The notes: generated by a model from the sequence alone, not told the origin. A stretch of 64,000 bases of DNA from Bradyrhizobium sp. BR13661 (GCF_029892425.1 NZ_JARXWB010000013.1:62001-126000), one strand, 5' to 3'; positions 1 to 8,467 are shown, numbered from the stretch's first letter. A program made the numbers and translations.

Positions 1-1242
1 TATCGTGGAACGACCTCCGACCTCACCAGGCGGCACGAGGCCGAAGAACGGTTGCGCCAATCGCAGAAGATGGACGCCATCGGGCAGCTTACAGGTGGTG
101 TGGCGCACGACTTCAACAACGTACTCACTGTGATTATCGGAACGATCGAGATTCTCAAGGAAGGCGTCGCGGATAGGCCACAACTCGCCGCCATCGGCCA
201 GCTTATCGACGATGCGGCGACGCGCGGCGCCGAGATCACATCCCAGCTTCTCACTTTCGCGCGCCGGCAGTCGCTGGAGCCGCGCAAGATCGACGTCAAT
301 AGTCTCCTGATCGAAACAGCGCGGTTGCTCAGGCCCACGCTAGGGGAGCACATCGAGCTCGATCTGGCGCTGGCGCTGGATGGGTGGTTGGCACTCGCCG
401 ATGAATCGCAGCTTTCGGCGGCTGTGATCAATCTCGCCGTAAATGCGCGAGATGCCATGCCCGGCGGCGGCACGGTCACGCTCGAGACCGCCAATGTCAC
501 CATCGATGAGGCGAAGTCGTCAAATGGCTGGGGGGTGGATTCCGGAGACTTCGTGATGATTTCGGTCAGTGACACGGGAGAGGGTATCCCGTCTGATATC
601 CGCGAGCGTGTGTTCGAGCCGTTCTTTACGACCAAGGGCATTGGCCGCGGCACGGGCCTCGGACTGAGCATGGTCTACGGCTTCGCCAAGCAGAGCGGAG
701 GCATCGTCAGGATCGACAGTGAGCAAGGTCGCGGCACCGCGATCAGACTGTATCTACCGCGCGCTCAAGGAGCCGCGCCGGTAAAGGCGGCGCCGGCGCA
801 TGCAGATGCGCTTGCGCCTGCTCACGAGACGATCCTGGTCGTCGAGGACGATCCGCTTGTGATTGGTTACGTGATCGCCCAGCTTGGCAGCATGGGATAT
901 AGGACCATTTCCGTCGCCGACGGGCCGGCGGCCCTCGCGCTGGTCGATCAGGGCGTGGCTTTCGATCTCCTGTTTACCGACGTGATCATGCGGGGAGGAA
1001 TGAATGGCCGGCAATTGGCCGAAGCCGTTCGGCAGCGGCGCCCGGGTGTGCATGTCCTATACACCTCTGGCTACATTGAGAGCGCAATCGCAGGCGGTGG
1101 GCAAATCGATCCTGATATAGTGCTTGTCAGGAAGCCGTACCGGAAATCCGATCTGTCGCGGAAAATCCGTGAGGTGCTCGAAGGTGCGCCGGTGTCCCGA
1201 GGCGCGAGTTCGTACCGGCCTGGTCCTGCTCCGATCGCATAA
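1..1242 (+). CDS. Hybrid sensor histidine kinase with C-terminal receiver (5' truncated)
   Basis: The reading frame is open from the first base of the window, so the N-terminal sensor part lies outside it. The visible part starts with the end of a PAS-like linker, then a dimerisation domain with the phospho-acceptor box GGVAHDFNN. The ATPase domain follows, with N-box NLAVNARDAM, G1 DTGEGI, F-box FEPFFTTK and G2 GTGLGLSMVYG. A receiver domain fills the last ~125 residues, with phospho-acceptor Asp in LLFTDVIM and conserved Lys in VRKPY. This is the layout of FixL/NtrB-like hybrid kinases common in rhizobia. The signal sensed cannot be told because the sensor region is missing. A TTG at 52 is only an internal codon. 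Confidence 0.93.
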   Translation, partial: YRGTTSDLTRRHEAEERLRQSQKMDAIGQLTGGVAHDFNNVLTVIIGTIEILKEGVADRPQLAAIGQLIDDAATRGAEITSQLLTFARRQSLEPRKIDVNSLLIETARLLRPTLGEHIELDLALALDGWLALADESQLSAAVINLAVNARDAMPGGGTVTLETANVTIDEAKSSNGWGVDSGDFVMISVSDTGEGIPSDIRERVFEPFFTTKGIGRGTGLGLSMVYGFAKQSGGIVRIDSEQGRGTAIRLYLPRAQGAAPVKAAPAHADALAPAHETILVVEDDPLVIGYVIAQLGSMGYRTISVADGPAALALVDQGVAFDLLFTDVIMRGGMNGRQLAEAVRQRRPGVHVLYTSGYIESAIAGGGQIDPDIVLVRKPYRKSDLSRKIREVLEGAPVSRGASSYRPGPAPIA

Positions 1243-1415
1243 CCGGACCGGCCAGGAATTTGCGGTCGGAATCCAAGCAGGGTTCCGCATCTCGAGAGTG
1301 GCGTTACAAGGTGAGCGTTCAAAACTCGCGATCCGTGTGCCTGTGCGATGTCCGACACAGAAAGCGTCGCACGGTTGCGATCTCACGGAGATCTTTCGTT
1401 TCTCGGCCCGAATTC

Positions 1416-2318
1416 CTAATCGATGAAGGCCGCGAGTTCCTCGGGCGTACCCGAAGGAAAGGCTTCCTTGAGAAAGTCGAGGAACGCCGATACCCGGGCG
1501 CTCAGTAATCTGCGCGAGGGGTAAAGCGCCCAGAGCACGATTGGCGGCCCGTCGACATCGCCCCAATGGATGAGCTTGCCGGCGCGCAGGTCGTGACTGA
1601 CAAGCGACACGGGAAGACGGGCCGCGCCGACACCTGCACGAACCGCATCGCGAACCATGATCAATGAAGACAGGCGAAGTATCGGGTTGGCCTTGATCTG
1701 CAGTTTCCGGCTTCGTGCAGTCATGTCCCAGACAGGGCCCAGATCGTTCGCTCCCCGGACGACGGTCGGAACTGCGCGATCATCCTTGCGATCATCCTTG
1801 GGACGCTTCAGGTCAGGACTTGCTACCACCACCAGCCGGTCGCGCATCAGGATTCGCCCGACGAGAGTTTCATCCGGATCCGGATTGACCCTGATCACCA
1901 GATCATAGCCTTCCTCGATCATATCGACGGAGCGGTCCTCCGTCGTGATCTCGAGCAGGACCTCCGGATATTTCAATGCGAAGCGAGCCGCCAGCTTTCC
2001 CATCGCTGTTTGCGAAAACAGCAACGGCGCGCTGACCCGCAACCGGCCGCGCGGCTTGTCGGCGCCCGACGCGATCGTTGCCGCTGTCTGTTCGAGATCA
2101 GTGAGCAAGGCCGCCGTGCGTTCGTGAAGGGCGCGTCCTTCCTGTGTGAGCTTCACGGTCCGCGTACCGCGCTCGAACAGGCGTAGATCGAGGCTGCTTT
2201 CCAATTCCGCAACCCGGCGCGAGAGAGTTGCCTTCGGCCGACCGGAAGCCCTGGCGGCTTTCCCGAAGCCCCCGTATCGCGCAACGAGGTTGAAATCTGC
2301 GAGGGCAAGCAAGTCCAT
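1416..2318 (-). CDS. LysR-family transcriptional regulator
   Basis: About 300 residues, the usual LysR size. The N-terminal winged helix-turn-helix (residues ~3-60) contains GFGKAARASGRPKATLSRRV, and the rest is a periplasmic-binding-protein-like effector domain. ATG 2318 is preferred because GGTGGA sits just upstream; a GTG at 2327 in frame is the alternative. It is divergent from the SDR gene at 2423 with a ~100-bp gap, the standard arrangement for a LysR protein and its target, so it probably controls that oxidoreductase. The effector is unknown. Confidence 0.92.
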   Translation of the reverse strand: MDLLALADFNLVARYGGFGKAARASGRPKATLSRRVAELESSLDLRLFERGTRTVKLTQEGRALHERTAALLTDLEQTAATIASGADKPRGRLRVSAPLLFSQTAMGKLAARFALKYPEVLLEITTEDRSVDMIEEGYDLVIRVNPDPDETLVGRILMRDRLVVVASPDLKRPKDDRKDDRAVPTVVRGANDLGPVWDMTARSRKLQIKANPILRLSSLIMVRDAVRAGVGAARLPVSLVSHDLRAGKLIHWGDVDGPPIVLWALYPSRRLLSARVSAFLDFLKEAFPSGTPEELAAFID

Positions 2319-2422
2319 GTGTTCCACCCATGAAACGGTCTGTCTAAATATAACGACTACAGTGAAAAAAGCGGATCACCATTTTGCTGGCAGCCGACCA
2401 ACCCGACCTCGGAGTGCCCTTC

Positions 2423-3193
2423 ATGACCATCCTCGCAGACCGAAAAAGAATAGCCATCGTCACCGGCGGCAGCCGCGGGCTCGGCCGGAGCACCGTCGTC
2501 AATCTCGCCAAGCGCGGCGTGAACTCGATCTTCACTTACAACTTCAGCTACACCGAAGCCCAGGCTGTTGCGACACAAGCTGATGATGTCGGGGCGAAGG
2601 CCATTCCGCTCAGGCTGGACGTCGGCGCGATCGACAGCTTTGAGGCCTTCGTCGCGGACGTACGGGACGCGCTGAGCAAGATGGAGGCCGAACGCTTCGA
2701 TTATCTCGTCAACAACGCCGGCATCTCGAACCATACGGCCTTTGCGAAGGTCACCGAAGCGGAGCTCGACGAGCTCTTCAAGGTCAACTTCAAGGGCCCA
2801 TTCTTCCTCACGCAAAAGCTGCTGCCGCTGATCGCCGACGGCGGCCAGATCGTGAATATCTCCTCCGGCGTGACGCGCTTCGTCAATCCGGACAGCATCG
2901 CCTACGCGACGCTCAAGGGCGCCGTCGAGGTGTTCACCCGCTATCTGGCGCACGACCTCGGGCCGCGAAACATCAACGTCAATACGGTGGCGCCGGGCGC
3001 GGTCCAGACCGATTTCAGCGGCGGTGTGGTGCGCGACAACCCAGTCGTTAACGAGCTGGTCTCGAAAATGACCGCGCTCGGCCGACCGGGCGTTCCTGAA
3101 GATCTCGGCCAGATGATTGCATCCCTGCTGTCGGACGCAAATCACTGGGTCAACGCCCAGCGGATCGAAGTCTCGGGCGGCATGCGGCTGTAG
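2423..3193 (+). CDS. SDR-family NAD(P)-dependent oxidoreductase
   Basis: About 256 residues, a classical short-chain dehydrogenase. The nucleotide-binding motif is TGGSRGLGRS, the NNAG motif is VNNAGIS, and the active site reads Ser in NISSG and Tyr-x3-Lys in YATLKG. The C-terminal NVNTVAPGAVQTDF loop is typical of FabG-like members. ATG 2423 is chosen because GGAG lies 8 bases upstream; the frame extends further 5' but without a ribosome site. Likely controlled by the divergent LysR gene. The substrate cannot be told from the sequence. Confidence 0.93.
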   Translation: MTILADRKRIAIVTGGSRGLGRSTVVNLAKRGVNSIFTYNFSYTEAQAVATQADDVGAKAIPLRLDVGAIDSFEAFVADVRDALSKMEAERFDYLVNNAGISNHTAFAKVTEAELDELFKVNFKGPFFLTQKLLPLIADGGQIVNISSGVTRFVNPDSIAYATLKGAVEVFTRYLAHDLGPRNINVNTVAPGAVQTDFSGGVVRDNPVVNELVSKMTALGRPGVPEDLGQMIASLLSDANHWVNAQRIEVSGGMRL

Positions 3194-3202
3194 ACGTCCC
3201 GC

Positions 3203-3772
3203 TCAGACATCAAGAAGTCCGCGGACCACCAGCGCTATCCGCTGATCGCGCGCGCTCTTCCTGATCCGACCGGAGCGCTCGAGCTCCGCCAATCCGTGCA
3301 GAGCCGCCCAGAATGTCTCGGTCGCGACCTCGACGTCGTTCCTGGACGGCGCGACCACGGACGCCAGCGCCGCGAAACCGTCCTTCAACTCAGGCCTGGT
3401 GTTAGCTTCCGCGAAGCGGAGGCTGGTCGGCAGCGTGAACATCGCTTCGTAAAGAGCCGGGTGCTGGCGGGCAAAGGCGAGATACGCCATTGCGACGCTC
3501 TCGATCGCTTTGCCACGATCGCCCGATCGGAGGGCGGCCTTCCGAAGTGCCTTGGCGAGTTCGCCAAACCCGTCGAGCGCGACCGCTGTCACGATCGCGT
3601 CCCTGTTCGCGAAGTGGGAATAGAGGACAGGCTGGCTGTATTCGATCTCGTCGGCGAGGCGGCGGATCGTGACGGCACTCCATCCCTCGCGTTCGGCGAT
3701 CAGCCGTGCAGCCGAGGTGATGCGCCGCTCCCGATCGGCCCGCTCCCTGCTTTTCCTCTCGGCGACACCCAA
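3203..3772 (-). CDS. TetR/AcrR-family transcriptional repressor
   Basis: About 189 residues, the size of TetR regulators. The N-terminal helix-turn-helix includes AVTIRRLADEIEYSQPVLYS followed by HFANRDAIV, and the C-terminal half is a helical ligand domain. The predicted start is a TTG at 3772 with GGAG 8 bases upstream. It is divergent from the DUF4267 gene at 3867; the gap holds two perfect short inverted repeats (3808-3835), good candidates for its operator. It probably represses the plus-strand genes running to 7281. It converges on the SDR gene at 3193. Confidence 0.92.
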   Translation of the reverse strand: MGVAERKSRERADRERRITSAARLIAEREGWSAVTIRRLADEIEYSQPVLYSHFANRDAIVTAVALDGFGELAKALRKAALRSGDRGKAIESVAMAYLAFARQHPALYEAMFTLPTSLRFAEANTRPELKDGFAALASVVAPSRNDVEVATETFWAALHGLAELERSGRIRKSARDQRIALVVRGLLDV

Positions 3773-3807
3773 GACCTGCTCTCCAAACCGTGATGACGTC
3801 TCAGCGT

Positions 3808-3835
3808 ATCATCACTTGATGATCTAGCAATGCTA
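3808..3835. promoter_or_regulatory. Candidate TetR operator: two adjacent inverted repeats
   Basis: Between the divergent TetR (start 3772) and DUF4267 (start 3867) genes. The first repeat is ATCATC-ACTT-GATGAT (3808-3823), the second TAGCA-A-TGCTA (3825-3835); both arms match perfectly. The position between two divergent starts fits autoregulation plus control of the plus-strand genes. The assignment to this TetR is inference. Confidence 0.5.
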
Positions 3836-3866
3836 AATTATGTAGCGATCAAATAAGGAGGCGTCG

Positions 3867-4247
3867 ATGTACTGGTTTTCAATCGCTGTGGCGTGGCTGG
3901 CGGCTCTCGGGATCATCGCCATCGGGGTCATGTATCTGACCAACCCGCGGGCCGCGACGCAGAGCTTCGGCCTGCCGCTTCCCGAGCAGGGGCCGAACGT
4001 GGCCTGGTGGCTTCGCCTCAAGGGCGTGCGCGACGTCGTCTCGGGACTGGTCGTGCTCGCCTTGATGGCGTGGGGCGGGCCACGCATGGTCGGTTTGGTT
4101 CTGTTGATCGAAGCGATCATTCCCGTCGGCGACATGTCGCTCATTCTCGCGGCAAGGGGCTCGACCGGTCGCGCGCTGGGCGTCCATGGCGTCACCGCAG
4201 CGCTGATGATCCTGGCGGCGATCCCTTTGATCGCCGGAGTATCCTGA
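3867..4247 (+). CDS. DUF4267 family small membrane protein
   Basis: About 126 residues with four predicted hydrophobic segments (around residues 4-25, 48-65, 70-90 and 105-125). It resembles the DUF4267 family, whose function is not known. The start has a strong ribosome site, AAGGAGG. It is the first gene after the divergent TetR repressor and is followed after one base by another small membrane protein, so the two are likely translated together. Probably part of the TetR-controlled group that includes the oxidoreductases downstream. Confidence 0.8.
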   Translation: MYWFSIAVAWLAALGIIAIGVMYLTNPRAATQSFGLPLPEQGPNVAWWLRLKGVRDVVSGLVVLALMAWGGPRMVGLVLLIEAIIPVGDMSLILAARGSTGRALGVHGVTAALMILAAIPLIAGVS

Positions 4248-4248
4248 G

Positions 4249-4569
4249 ATGCTGTCCATTCTCGCCACCTGGACACTTGCCGCGGCGTTCTTCGGCGCGG
4301 GCCTGTACAATGCGATCGGCACCGCAGCGACGCAGAGCAGCTTCGCGCGCTGGGGCTTTCCGCCGTGGTGGTGCCGCGTGACCGGCGCGCTCGAGATAGC
4401 CATTGCCGCTCTGATGGCCTTCCCCGGCACTTTCCCGTTCGGCCTGATCTGCGGCGCGCTCGTCATCGCCGCGGCGGCCTGGACCGTCGTGCGCAACAGG
4501 GAATTTTCCCATCTGCCGCCGATCGGCCTGTTCGTCGGCCTGCTTGTGCTGGCCCAGGCAATACGTTGA
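4249..4569 (+). CDS. DoxX-like small membrane protein
   Basis: About 106 residues with four hydrophobic segments, in the general pattern of DoxX-like proteins. No catalytic motif is visible. It starts immediately after the stop of the DUF4267 gene, pointing to one transcript. Both small proteins have about the same size and layout and may act together in the membrane. The family assignment is moderate, since DoxX-like sequences are weakly conserved. Confidence 0.75.
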   Translation: MLSILATWTLAAAFFGAGLYNAIGTAATQSSFARWGFPPWWCRVTGALEIAIAALMAFPGTFPFGLICGALVIAAAAWTVVRNREFSHLPPIGLFVGLLVLAQAIR

Positions 4570-4919
4570 ACGACGGCGGCTGCTGATCTCAGCCATTCGC
4601 GTCGTCACGTCTCGAACTGGAGAAACCTTGCGTTTCGCACGATCGGCGGAGCGTTATGGCCTTCAGGCTCGGCACTCCGTCTCGAACAACGACAACTCAC
4701 GCCTCGCGTCCGGCCCTGCGGCGGGCCGGTGCAAGGCCGCGCATGCGCACGCGACGACTTGATCGCGGTGTCCGCGCTCGAACCGCTGTTCCACAAGTGA
4801 GACGATGTGTCCAGAATCAGCGGCTATCGCAATTTATTTGGATCACTAGTTTCGTGGCTACCAACCGGCCGGCGCAGCTGTCGCGGTCGAAAACAAACAC
4901 AGAGACAAGGACCATCGTC
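4570..4919. other. Gap without a supported gene
   Basis: Open frames run through this ~350-bp stretch, including one in frame with the SRPBCC gene downstream, but they have no ribosome site and an unusual arginine-rich composition. I see no RNA gene, clear promoter or repeat here. Confidence 0.5.
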
Positions 4920-5393
4920 ATGATCTATTCGACCGCCACCGTCCCGGTGAACCCGCAGGGAGAAACCAGGCTGAGCCGCGAGCAGGTCTGGAAAGGACTG
5001 GAGCTCAAGGCGCGCGACGCCCGTCTGTTTCTGCCGCCCGGCCTCTGCACGCGCTGCGACATCGTCGAGGAGAGCGCAACGCACCTGGTGCGCGAAGCCA
5101 CCATCGCCGGCGCGGATCTGCGCGAGATCATCACGCTCGAGCCGCAGAGCAAGGTCACGTTCTTCCAGGCCACCGGTCCGCGCGAAGGCGCCATCATCAA
5201 CGAGATCGTCGAGAACGACGAAGGCGAGCTGCTGCTCAGATTCTACTGCTACCTCGGCCTGCGCGGAAAGCGGCCTGATGGTCCCGAGGAGCAGGCCGAG
5301 CAGGCGCAGTTCGACAGCGACAAGGGCTACAGGGCCGCGCTCCTGTCGACGCTCAAGCGCACCCGCGAGCTGCTCGTCGACGGCACGCTCTGA
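4920..5393 (+). CDS. SRPBCC (DUF1857/AtaL-like) family protein
   Basis: About 157 residues. It has the length and pattern of the AtaL-like/DUF1857 branch of the START/SRPBCC helix-grip fold: an early STATVPVN strand, SREQVWKGLELKARD helix and a long C-terminal helix ending in LKRTRELLVDG. Such proteins bind a hydrophobic ligand in a central cavity; no catalytic residues can be named. ATG 4920 follows AAGGACC. It lies 43 bases before the Old Yellow Enzyme gene, likely in the same operon. The frame is open further upstream, but the added residues look non-coding. Confidence 0.85.
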   Translation: MIYSTATVPVNPQGETRLSREQVWKGLELKARDARLFLPPGLCTRCDIVEESATHLVREATIAGADLREIITLEPQSKVTFFQATGPREGAIINEIVENDEGELLLRFYCYLGLRGKRPDGPEEQAEQAQFDSDKGYRAALLSTLKRTRELLVDGTL

Positions 5394-5436
5394 CCAATTC
5401 CCCTCTAACCGAACACAGCATCAAAGGAGAAGTCGC

Positions 5437-6504
5437 ATGACCACTATCTGGTCCCCCATCAAACTGGGCAACATGCAATTGCCGCATCGGCTGGCCATGG
5501 CACCAATGACCCGCAGCCGGGCGAAGCTCGACGGCACGCCGGGCGACCTGGCACCGGATTATTACGCCCAGCGGGCCACGATGGGCCTTCTGATCACCGA
5601 GGGCACGCAGCCGTCCGAAGACGGGCAAGGCTATCTGGCGACGCCGGGCGTCTACACCGACGAACACGTCGCCGGCTGGCGCAAGGTCACGAATGCCGTT
5701 CACGCCGCGGGAGGACGCCTGTTCGTCCAGCTGATGCATGTCGGCCGCATGGCGCACCCCGACAACACGCCACATCATCGCCAGCCCGTCGCCCCGTCGG
5801 CGATCGCGCCCGGCGTAGACATGTTCACGCTGAAGGGGATGCAGCCCATCCCGCAGCCGCGCGAGTTGACCACCGACGAAGTCAGGCAGACCGTTGCCGA
5901 CTTCGCGCACGCGGCCCGACGTGCCGTCGAAGCCGGCGCCGATGGCGTCGAAGTGCATGGTGCCAACGGCTATCTGGTCCATCAATTTCTCGCGCCGAAC
6001 GCCAACCACCGGACCGATGCGTATGGCGGTTCGATGGAAAATCGGGCCCGGTTCGCCATCGAAGTGGTTCGCGCCATCGCCGATGCCATCGGTCCGGAGA
6101 AGACCGCGATCCGTCTCTCGCCGGGCATTCCCACCAACGGCATCGCGGAAGGACAGGACAACGACGATCTCTACCGCCATCTGGCGCAGGAGTTCGACAA
6201 GATGAGCCTTGCCTATGTGCACGTCCTTTATGTTCGCAGCGATCCGCTTCTGGCAGACATCCGCAAGACGTTTGGCGGCGCGTTGATCGTCAATCGCCCG
6301 GGCCGCGCGCGCGAGCAGATCGGTTCGGACGTGGCCGCGGGACTTGCCGACATCGAGGCGCTCGGCGTCATGGCGCTGGCCAACCCGGACCTCGTCCATC
6401 GCCTCAAGACCGGCGCGCCCTTCAACGAGGTGCGGACTGCCCTGTTCTACGCCGGGGGCGGCGCGGAAGGTTACACCGACTATCCCTTCACCGATCAGGC
6501 GTGA
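5437..6504 (+). CDS. Old Yellow Enzyme-family alkene reductase (FMN, NADPH)
   Basis: About 355 residues, the length of NemA/OYE-type ene-reductases. Visible hallmarks are NMQLPHRLAMAPMTRSRA near the N-terminus, the substrate-binding pair in VHGANGYLVHQF, NHRTDAYGGSMENRARF (the OYE class signature) and the FMN phosphate region INRPGRA-like at VNRPGRARE. Such enzymes reduce activated C=C bonds or nitro-esters, often for electrophile detoxification. ATG 5437 has AAAGGAGA upstream. It sits between an SRPBCC protein and an NmrA-like reductase in one plus-strand group under the TetR gene at 3203. Confidence 0.95.
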   Translation: MTTIWSPIKLGNMQLPHRLAMAPMTRSRAKLDGTPGDLAPDYYAQRATMGLLITEGTQPSEDGQGYLATPGVYTDEHVAGWRKVTNAVHAAGGRLFVQLMHVGRMAHPDNTPHHRQPVAPSAIAPGVDMFTLKGMQPIPQPRELTTDEVRQTVADFAHAARRAVEAGADGVEVHGANGYLVHQFLAPNANHRTDAYGGSMENRARFAIEVVRAIADAIGPEKTAIRLSPGIPTNGIAEGQDNDDLYRHLAQEFDKMSLAYVHVLYVRSDPLLADIRKTFGGALIVNRPGRAREQIGSDVAAGLADIEALGVMALANPDLVHRLKTGAPFNEVRTALFYAGGGAEGYTDYPFTDQA

Positions 6505-6612
6505 TCACCGCGCGCGTGGGAGCAAGCCTTCCACGCGCACCACTTAATCCCATACCGAACACTGACACAGCGGGATCGCCCCTGGAAGGCATTCCCATTC
6601 ATGGAGACAACA

Positions 6613-7281
6613 ATGAATACCCTCACGGACAACAGCGCGAAAACATCCTCAACGAAGATACTGGTTCTTGGAGGAACCGGCGGCACCGGACGCCAGATCG
6701 TCAAGCAGGCGCTGGCGCGCGGCCATCAGGTCACCGCCCTGGTGCGGTCACCGGAAAAGGCCGGCGATCTGAACGGCGCACGCCTCGTTGTCGGCGACGT
6801 CAGCGACGAGAAGGCGCTTCGCGAAGCCGTCACAGGACAGGACGCCGTCGTCAGCGCGCTCGGCACGCCCGCCAGTCCCTTCCGCGAAGTGACGCTGCTC
6901 TCGATTGCGACGCGTGCGCTCGTCCAGGCGATGAAGGCCGAGCATGTCTCTCGCCTCGTCGCCATCACGGGGATGGGCGCCGGCGACAGCCGCGGGCACG
7001 GCGGCTTTCTCTTCGATCGCGTGATCTTCCCGCTTCTCCTGAAGAAGGTCTATGCCGACAAAGACCGGCAGGAAGCCATCGTCAGGGACAGCGGGCTCGA
7101 CTGGGTGCTCGTTCGTCCCTCCGTTCTGAACGACAAGCCTGGCCGCGGAGAGGTCCAAGCGTTGACCGATCTCTCCGGCTTTCACGGCGGAAGCATCTCG
7201 CGGCAAGACGTCGCGACATTCGTTCTTGATCAACTGCGCAGCGATGCCTGGCTGAATCGTGCTCCGTTGATCACATGGTGA
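6613..7281 (+). CDS. NAD(P)-binding NmrA-like/atypical SDR protein
   Basis: About 222 residues. The N-terminal Rossmann motif is VLGGTGGTGRQIV, followed by ALVRSPEKA and VVGDVSDE, typical of atypical SDRs of the NmrA/BVR-B group. A Tyr-x3-Lys-like YADKDRQE and the region WVLVRPSVLND follow. These are usually NAD(P)H-dependent reductases or redox sensors. ATG 6613 is favoured by GGAG six bases upstream; an in-frame ATG at 6601 is the alternative. Last gene of the plus-strand group; its 3' end overlaps by 11 bases the end of the minus-strand gene at 7271. Confidence 0.88.
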   Translation: MNTLTDNSAKTSSTKILVLGGTGGTGRQIVKQALARGHQVTALVRSPEKAGDLNGARLVVGDVSDEKALREAVTGQDAVVSALGTPASPFREVTLLSIATRALVQAMKAEHVSRLVAITGMGAGDSRGHGGFLFDRVIFPLLLKKVYADKDRQEAIVRDSGLDWVLVRPSVLNDKPGRGEVQALTDLSGFHGGSISRQDVATFVLDQLRSDAWLNRAPLITW

Positions 7282-7537
7282 TCGGGCGGCTTCTTGCAGC
7301 CGGTCGATCCGGCCATGCCTGTCCAGACATCTGCGAAACGCGCGAGGCTCCCGCGCACAGCAGGAGAAACAACGCGCGTTCCGCCTTGTACCTCGCTCCC
7401 GCGCGCGTGCATTCCGAGCCGGACATGACGGCCTGGCCGCCAGCCGCGCACACGGACCACTTCCATCTGCCGCGCCCGCGGCGCTTCAGCAAGAGGTCGA
7501 AAGTGGCAAATTGGTCCCCGTCCTTTCGAGAGATCAT
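7271..7537 (-). CDS. Small hypothetical protein, last of an ATGA-coupled trio
   Basis: An 88-residue frame with a basic N-terminal half (DLLLKRRGRGRWKWSV) and a C-terminal part with LFLLLCAGAS. I do not recognise a domain. It is supported by its start: the ATG overlaps the stop of the 59-residue gene upstream (ATGA), and that gene in turn overlaps its own upstream neighbour in the same way. The three small proteins would be translated in a chain downstream of the heat-shock gene. The 3' end overlaps the tail of the convergent NmrA-like gene. Confidence 0.5.
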   Translation of the reverse strand: MISRKDGDQFATFDLLLKRRGRGRWKWSVCAAGGQAVMSGSECTRAGARYKAERALFLLLCAGASRVSQMSGQAWPDRPAARSRPITM

Positions 7538-7713
7538 GCTGCGGACCGCTCCGAAAGACCATGCTGAAGCCGGGCGAGAACGCGATGCTCCCGCTCGATG
7601 CGGCTCAGATAGAGTTCGCGCTCCTCGGCGGTCTTTGCGCCAGCCAGCAGCTGGCGATAGTGACTGATGACCTTCTCGCTGCCGCGGATGAGATGGGCTT
7701 GAACCTCGGTCAT
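7534..7713 (-). CDS. Small 59-residue hypothetical protein
   Basis: Begins MTEVQAHLIRGSEKVISHY and ends with a charged stretch including ERELYLSRIEREHRVL; the whole protein looks helical. No family is recognised. Its ATG overlaps the stop codon of the 74-residue gene upstream (ATGA), and its stop overlaps the ATG of the next gene downstream in the same way. This double coupling is the main evidence that it is real. It belongs to the string of small genes behind the Hsp20 gene. Confidence 0.6.
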   Translation of the reverse strand: MTEVQAHLIRGSEKVISHYRQLLAGAKTAEERELYLSRIEREHRVLARLQHGLSERSAA

Positions 7714-7934
7714 GAGGCGGCCTCCACGTTCGACCGCCCGATTGATCCTCTCGGCATGGTCAACGCGACCGGGAACGTCCTGGACGTCAGCGCCTCGAGA
7801 GCGGCCTGCTCCTCCGATAGGCGCCGTTCGACGAACCGGCGCTCGAGGTCCGACAATTTCGTTCTTTGGAGCCGCCGATAGCGGTGAATGTTGTTGCGGT
7901 GCGCACGGATGCGGGCCAGATCTTCATCAAACAT
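7710..7934 (-). CDS. Small 74-residue helical hypothetical protein
   Basis: Starts MFDEDLARIRAHRNNIHRYR and continues with LERRFVERRLSEEQAALEAL, a highly charged helical sequence. The ribosome site AGGAG lies 8 bases before the ATG at 7934; the frame is open further upstream but with low-quality sequence. The stop overlaps the next start (ATGA). Proteins of this type occur in Bradyrhizobium near small heat-shock genes to my knowledge; the function is unknown. Confidence 0.7.
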   Translation of the reverse strand: MFDEDLARIRAHRNNIHRYRRLQRTKLSDLERRFVERRLSEEQAALEALTSRTFPVALTMPRGSIGRSNVEAAS

Positions 7935-7977
7935 GCTCGTCGCTCCTGACGATGTCCTTTTTCGATTTTGAGAGATA

Positions 7978-8100
7978 TCAAGCGACCACCGAATCGAACT
8001 TGCGTGCGAGGATCGCCGACGCGTCGCGTCGTCGTCTGAGCCGCCGCTCGACCCGCACGCCACCGACTGCGTGTCGCCTGAGCGGACCCATGATGTCCAT
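7978..8100 (-). CDS. Possible 40-residue basic peptide gene
   Basis: A short frame starting at 8100 or at the second ATG (8091), rich in arginine, ending ARKFDSVVA. GAGAGGAG precedes it very closely. It fills the space between two more convincing small genes on the same strand. No homologue is recognised, and chance remains a real possibility. Confidence 0.25.
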   Translation of the reverse strand: MDIMGPLRRHAVGGVRVERRLRRRRDASAILARKFDSVVA

Positions 8101-8110
8101 GGCTCCTCTC

Positions 8111-8467
8111 TTAGGCTGCAGCGCGCTCGACCGATCTGAGGCGCATCGGCTTGCCGCCGGGGGGATTTCTTGGAGGATTCCTTGGAGGATTCGTTGGAGG
8201 ATTTCTGGGGCCGTCATCCAGCGCGCAAAGCGCTTCCAGGATCTCGTCGATGGTGACCGGCGCCTTCAGTCCTTCTGGCGCCCGCAGCGAGGGGCACGAT
8301 GCAATCGCGGAAGCGTCGGACGCCCATGAAGCCAGGATGGCGCGCTTCTCGGAAAGGCTGAGGGTGGGATCGGAAACCACGTCCCGGGGGTGTGCGAACG
8401 CGGTGCCGGGATGAAGAAAAGCGTTGAGATCGACAACGTTGTCGTCAAGGGCGGTCGTCGGCCGCAT
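8111..8467 (-). CDS. Small hypothetical protein with NPPR-type repeats
   Basis: About 118 residues. The body (MRPTTALDDNVVDLNAF to ILEALCALDDG) is a soluble, helical-looking sequence that includes SLSEKRAILASWASDASAIA; a proline-rich tail follows, with four NPP units, and then a short basic end. The start has CGGAGG upstream. It lies directly after the Hsp20 gene on the same strand, separated by a 9-bp-stem hairpin, and so may be part of the same heat-inducible transcript. The function is unknown. Confidence 0.75.
   Translation of the reverse strand: MRPTTALDDNVVDLNAFLHPGTAFAHPRDVVSDPTLSLSEKRAILASWASDASAIASCPSLRAPEGLKAPVTIDEILEALCALDDGPRNPPTNPPRNPPRNPPGGKPMRLRSVERAAA
8159..8206 (-). repeat. 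Short tandem repeat encoding NPP(R/T) units
   Basis: Four imperfect 12-base units on the minus strand encode NPP-T, NPP-R, NPP-R and NPP-G in the C-terminal tail of the gene at 8111. The repeat is in frame, so unit gain or loss would change the tail length without breaking the gene. Confidence 0.7.

Noticed and set aside
2357..3145. 262-residue minus-strand frame opposite the SDR gene
   Set aside because: The plus strand has all SDR motifs; the opposite frame has none.
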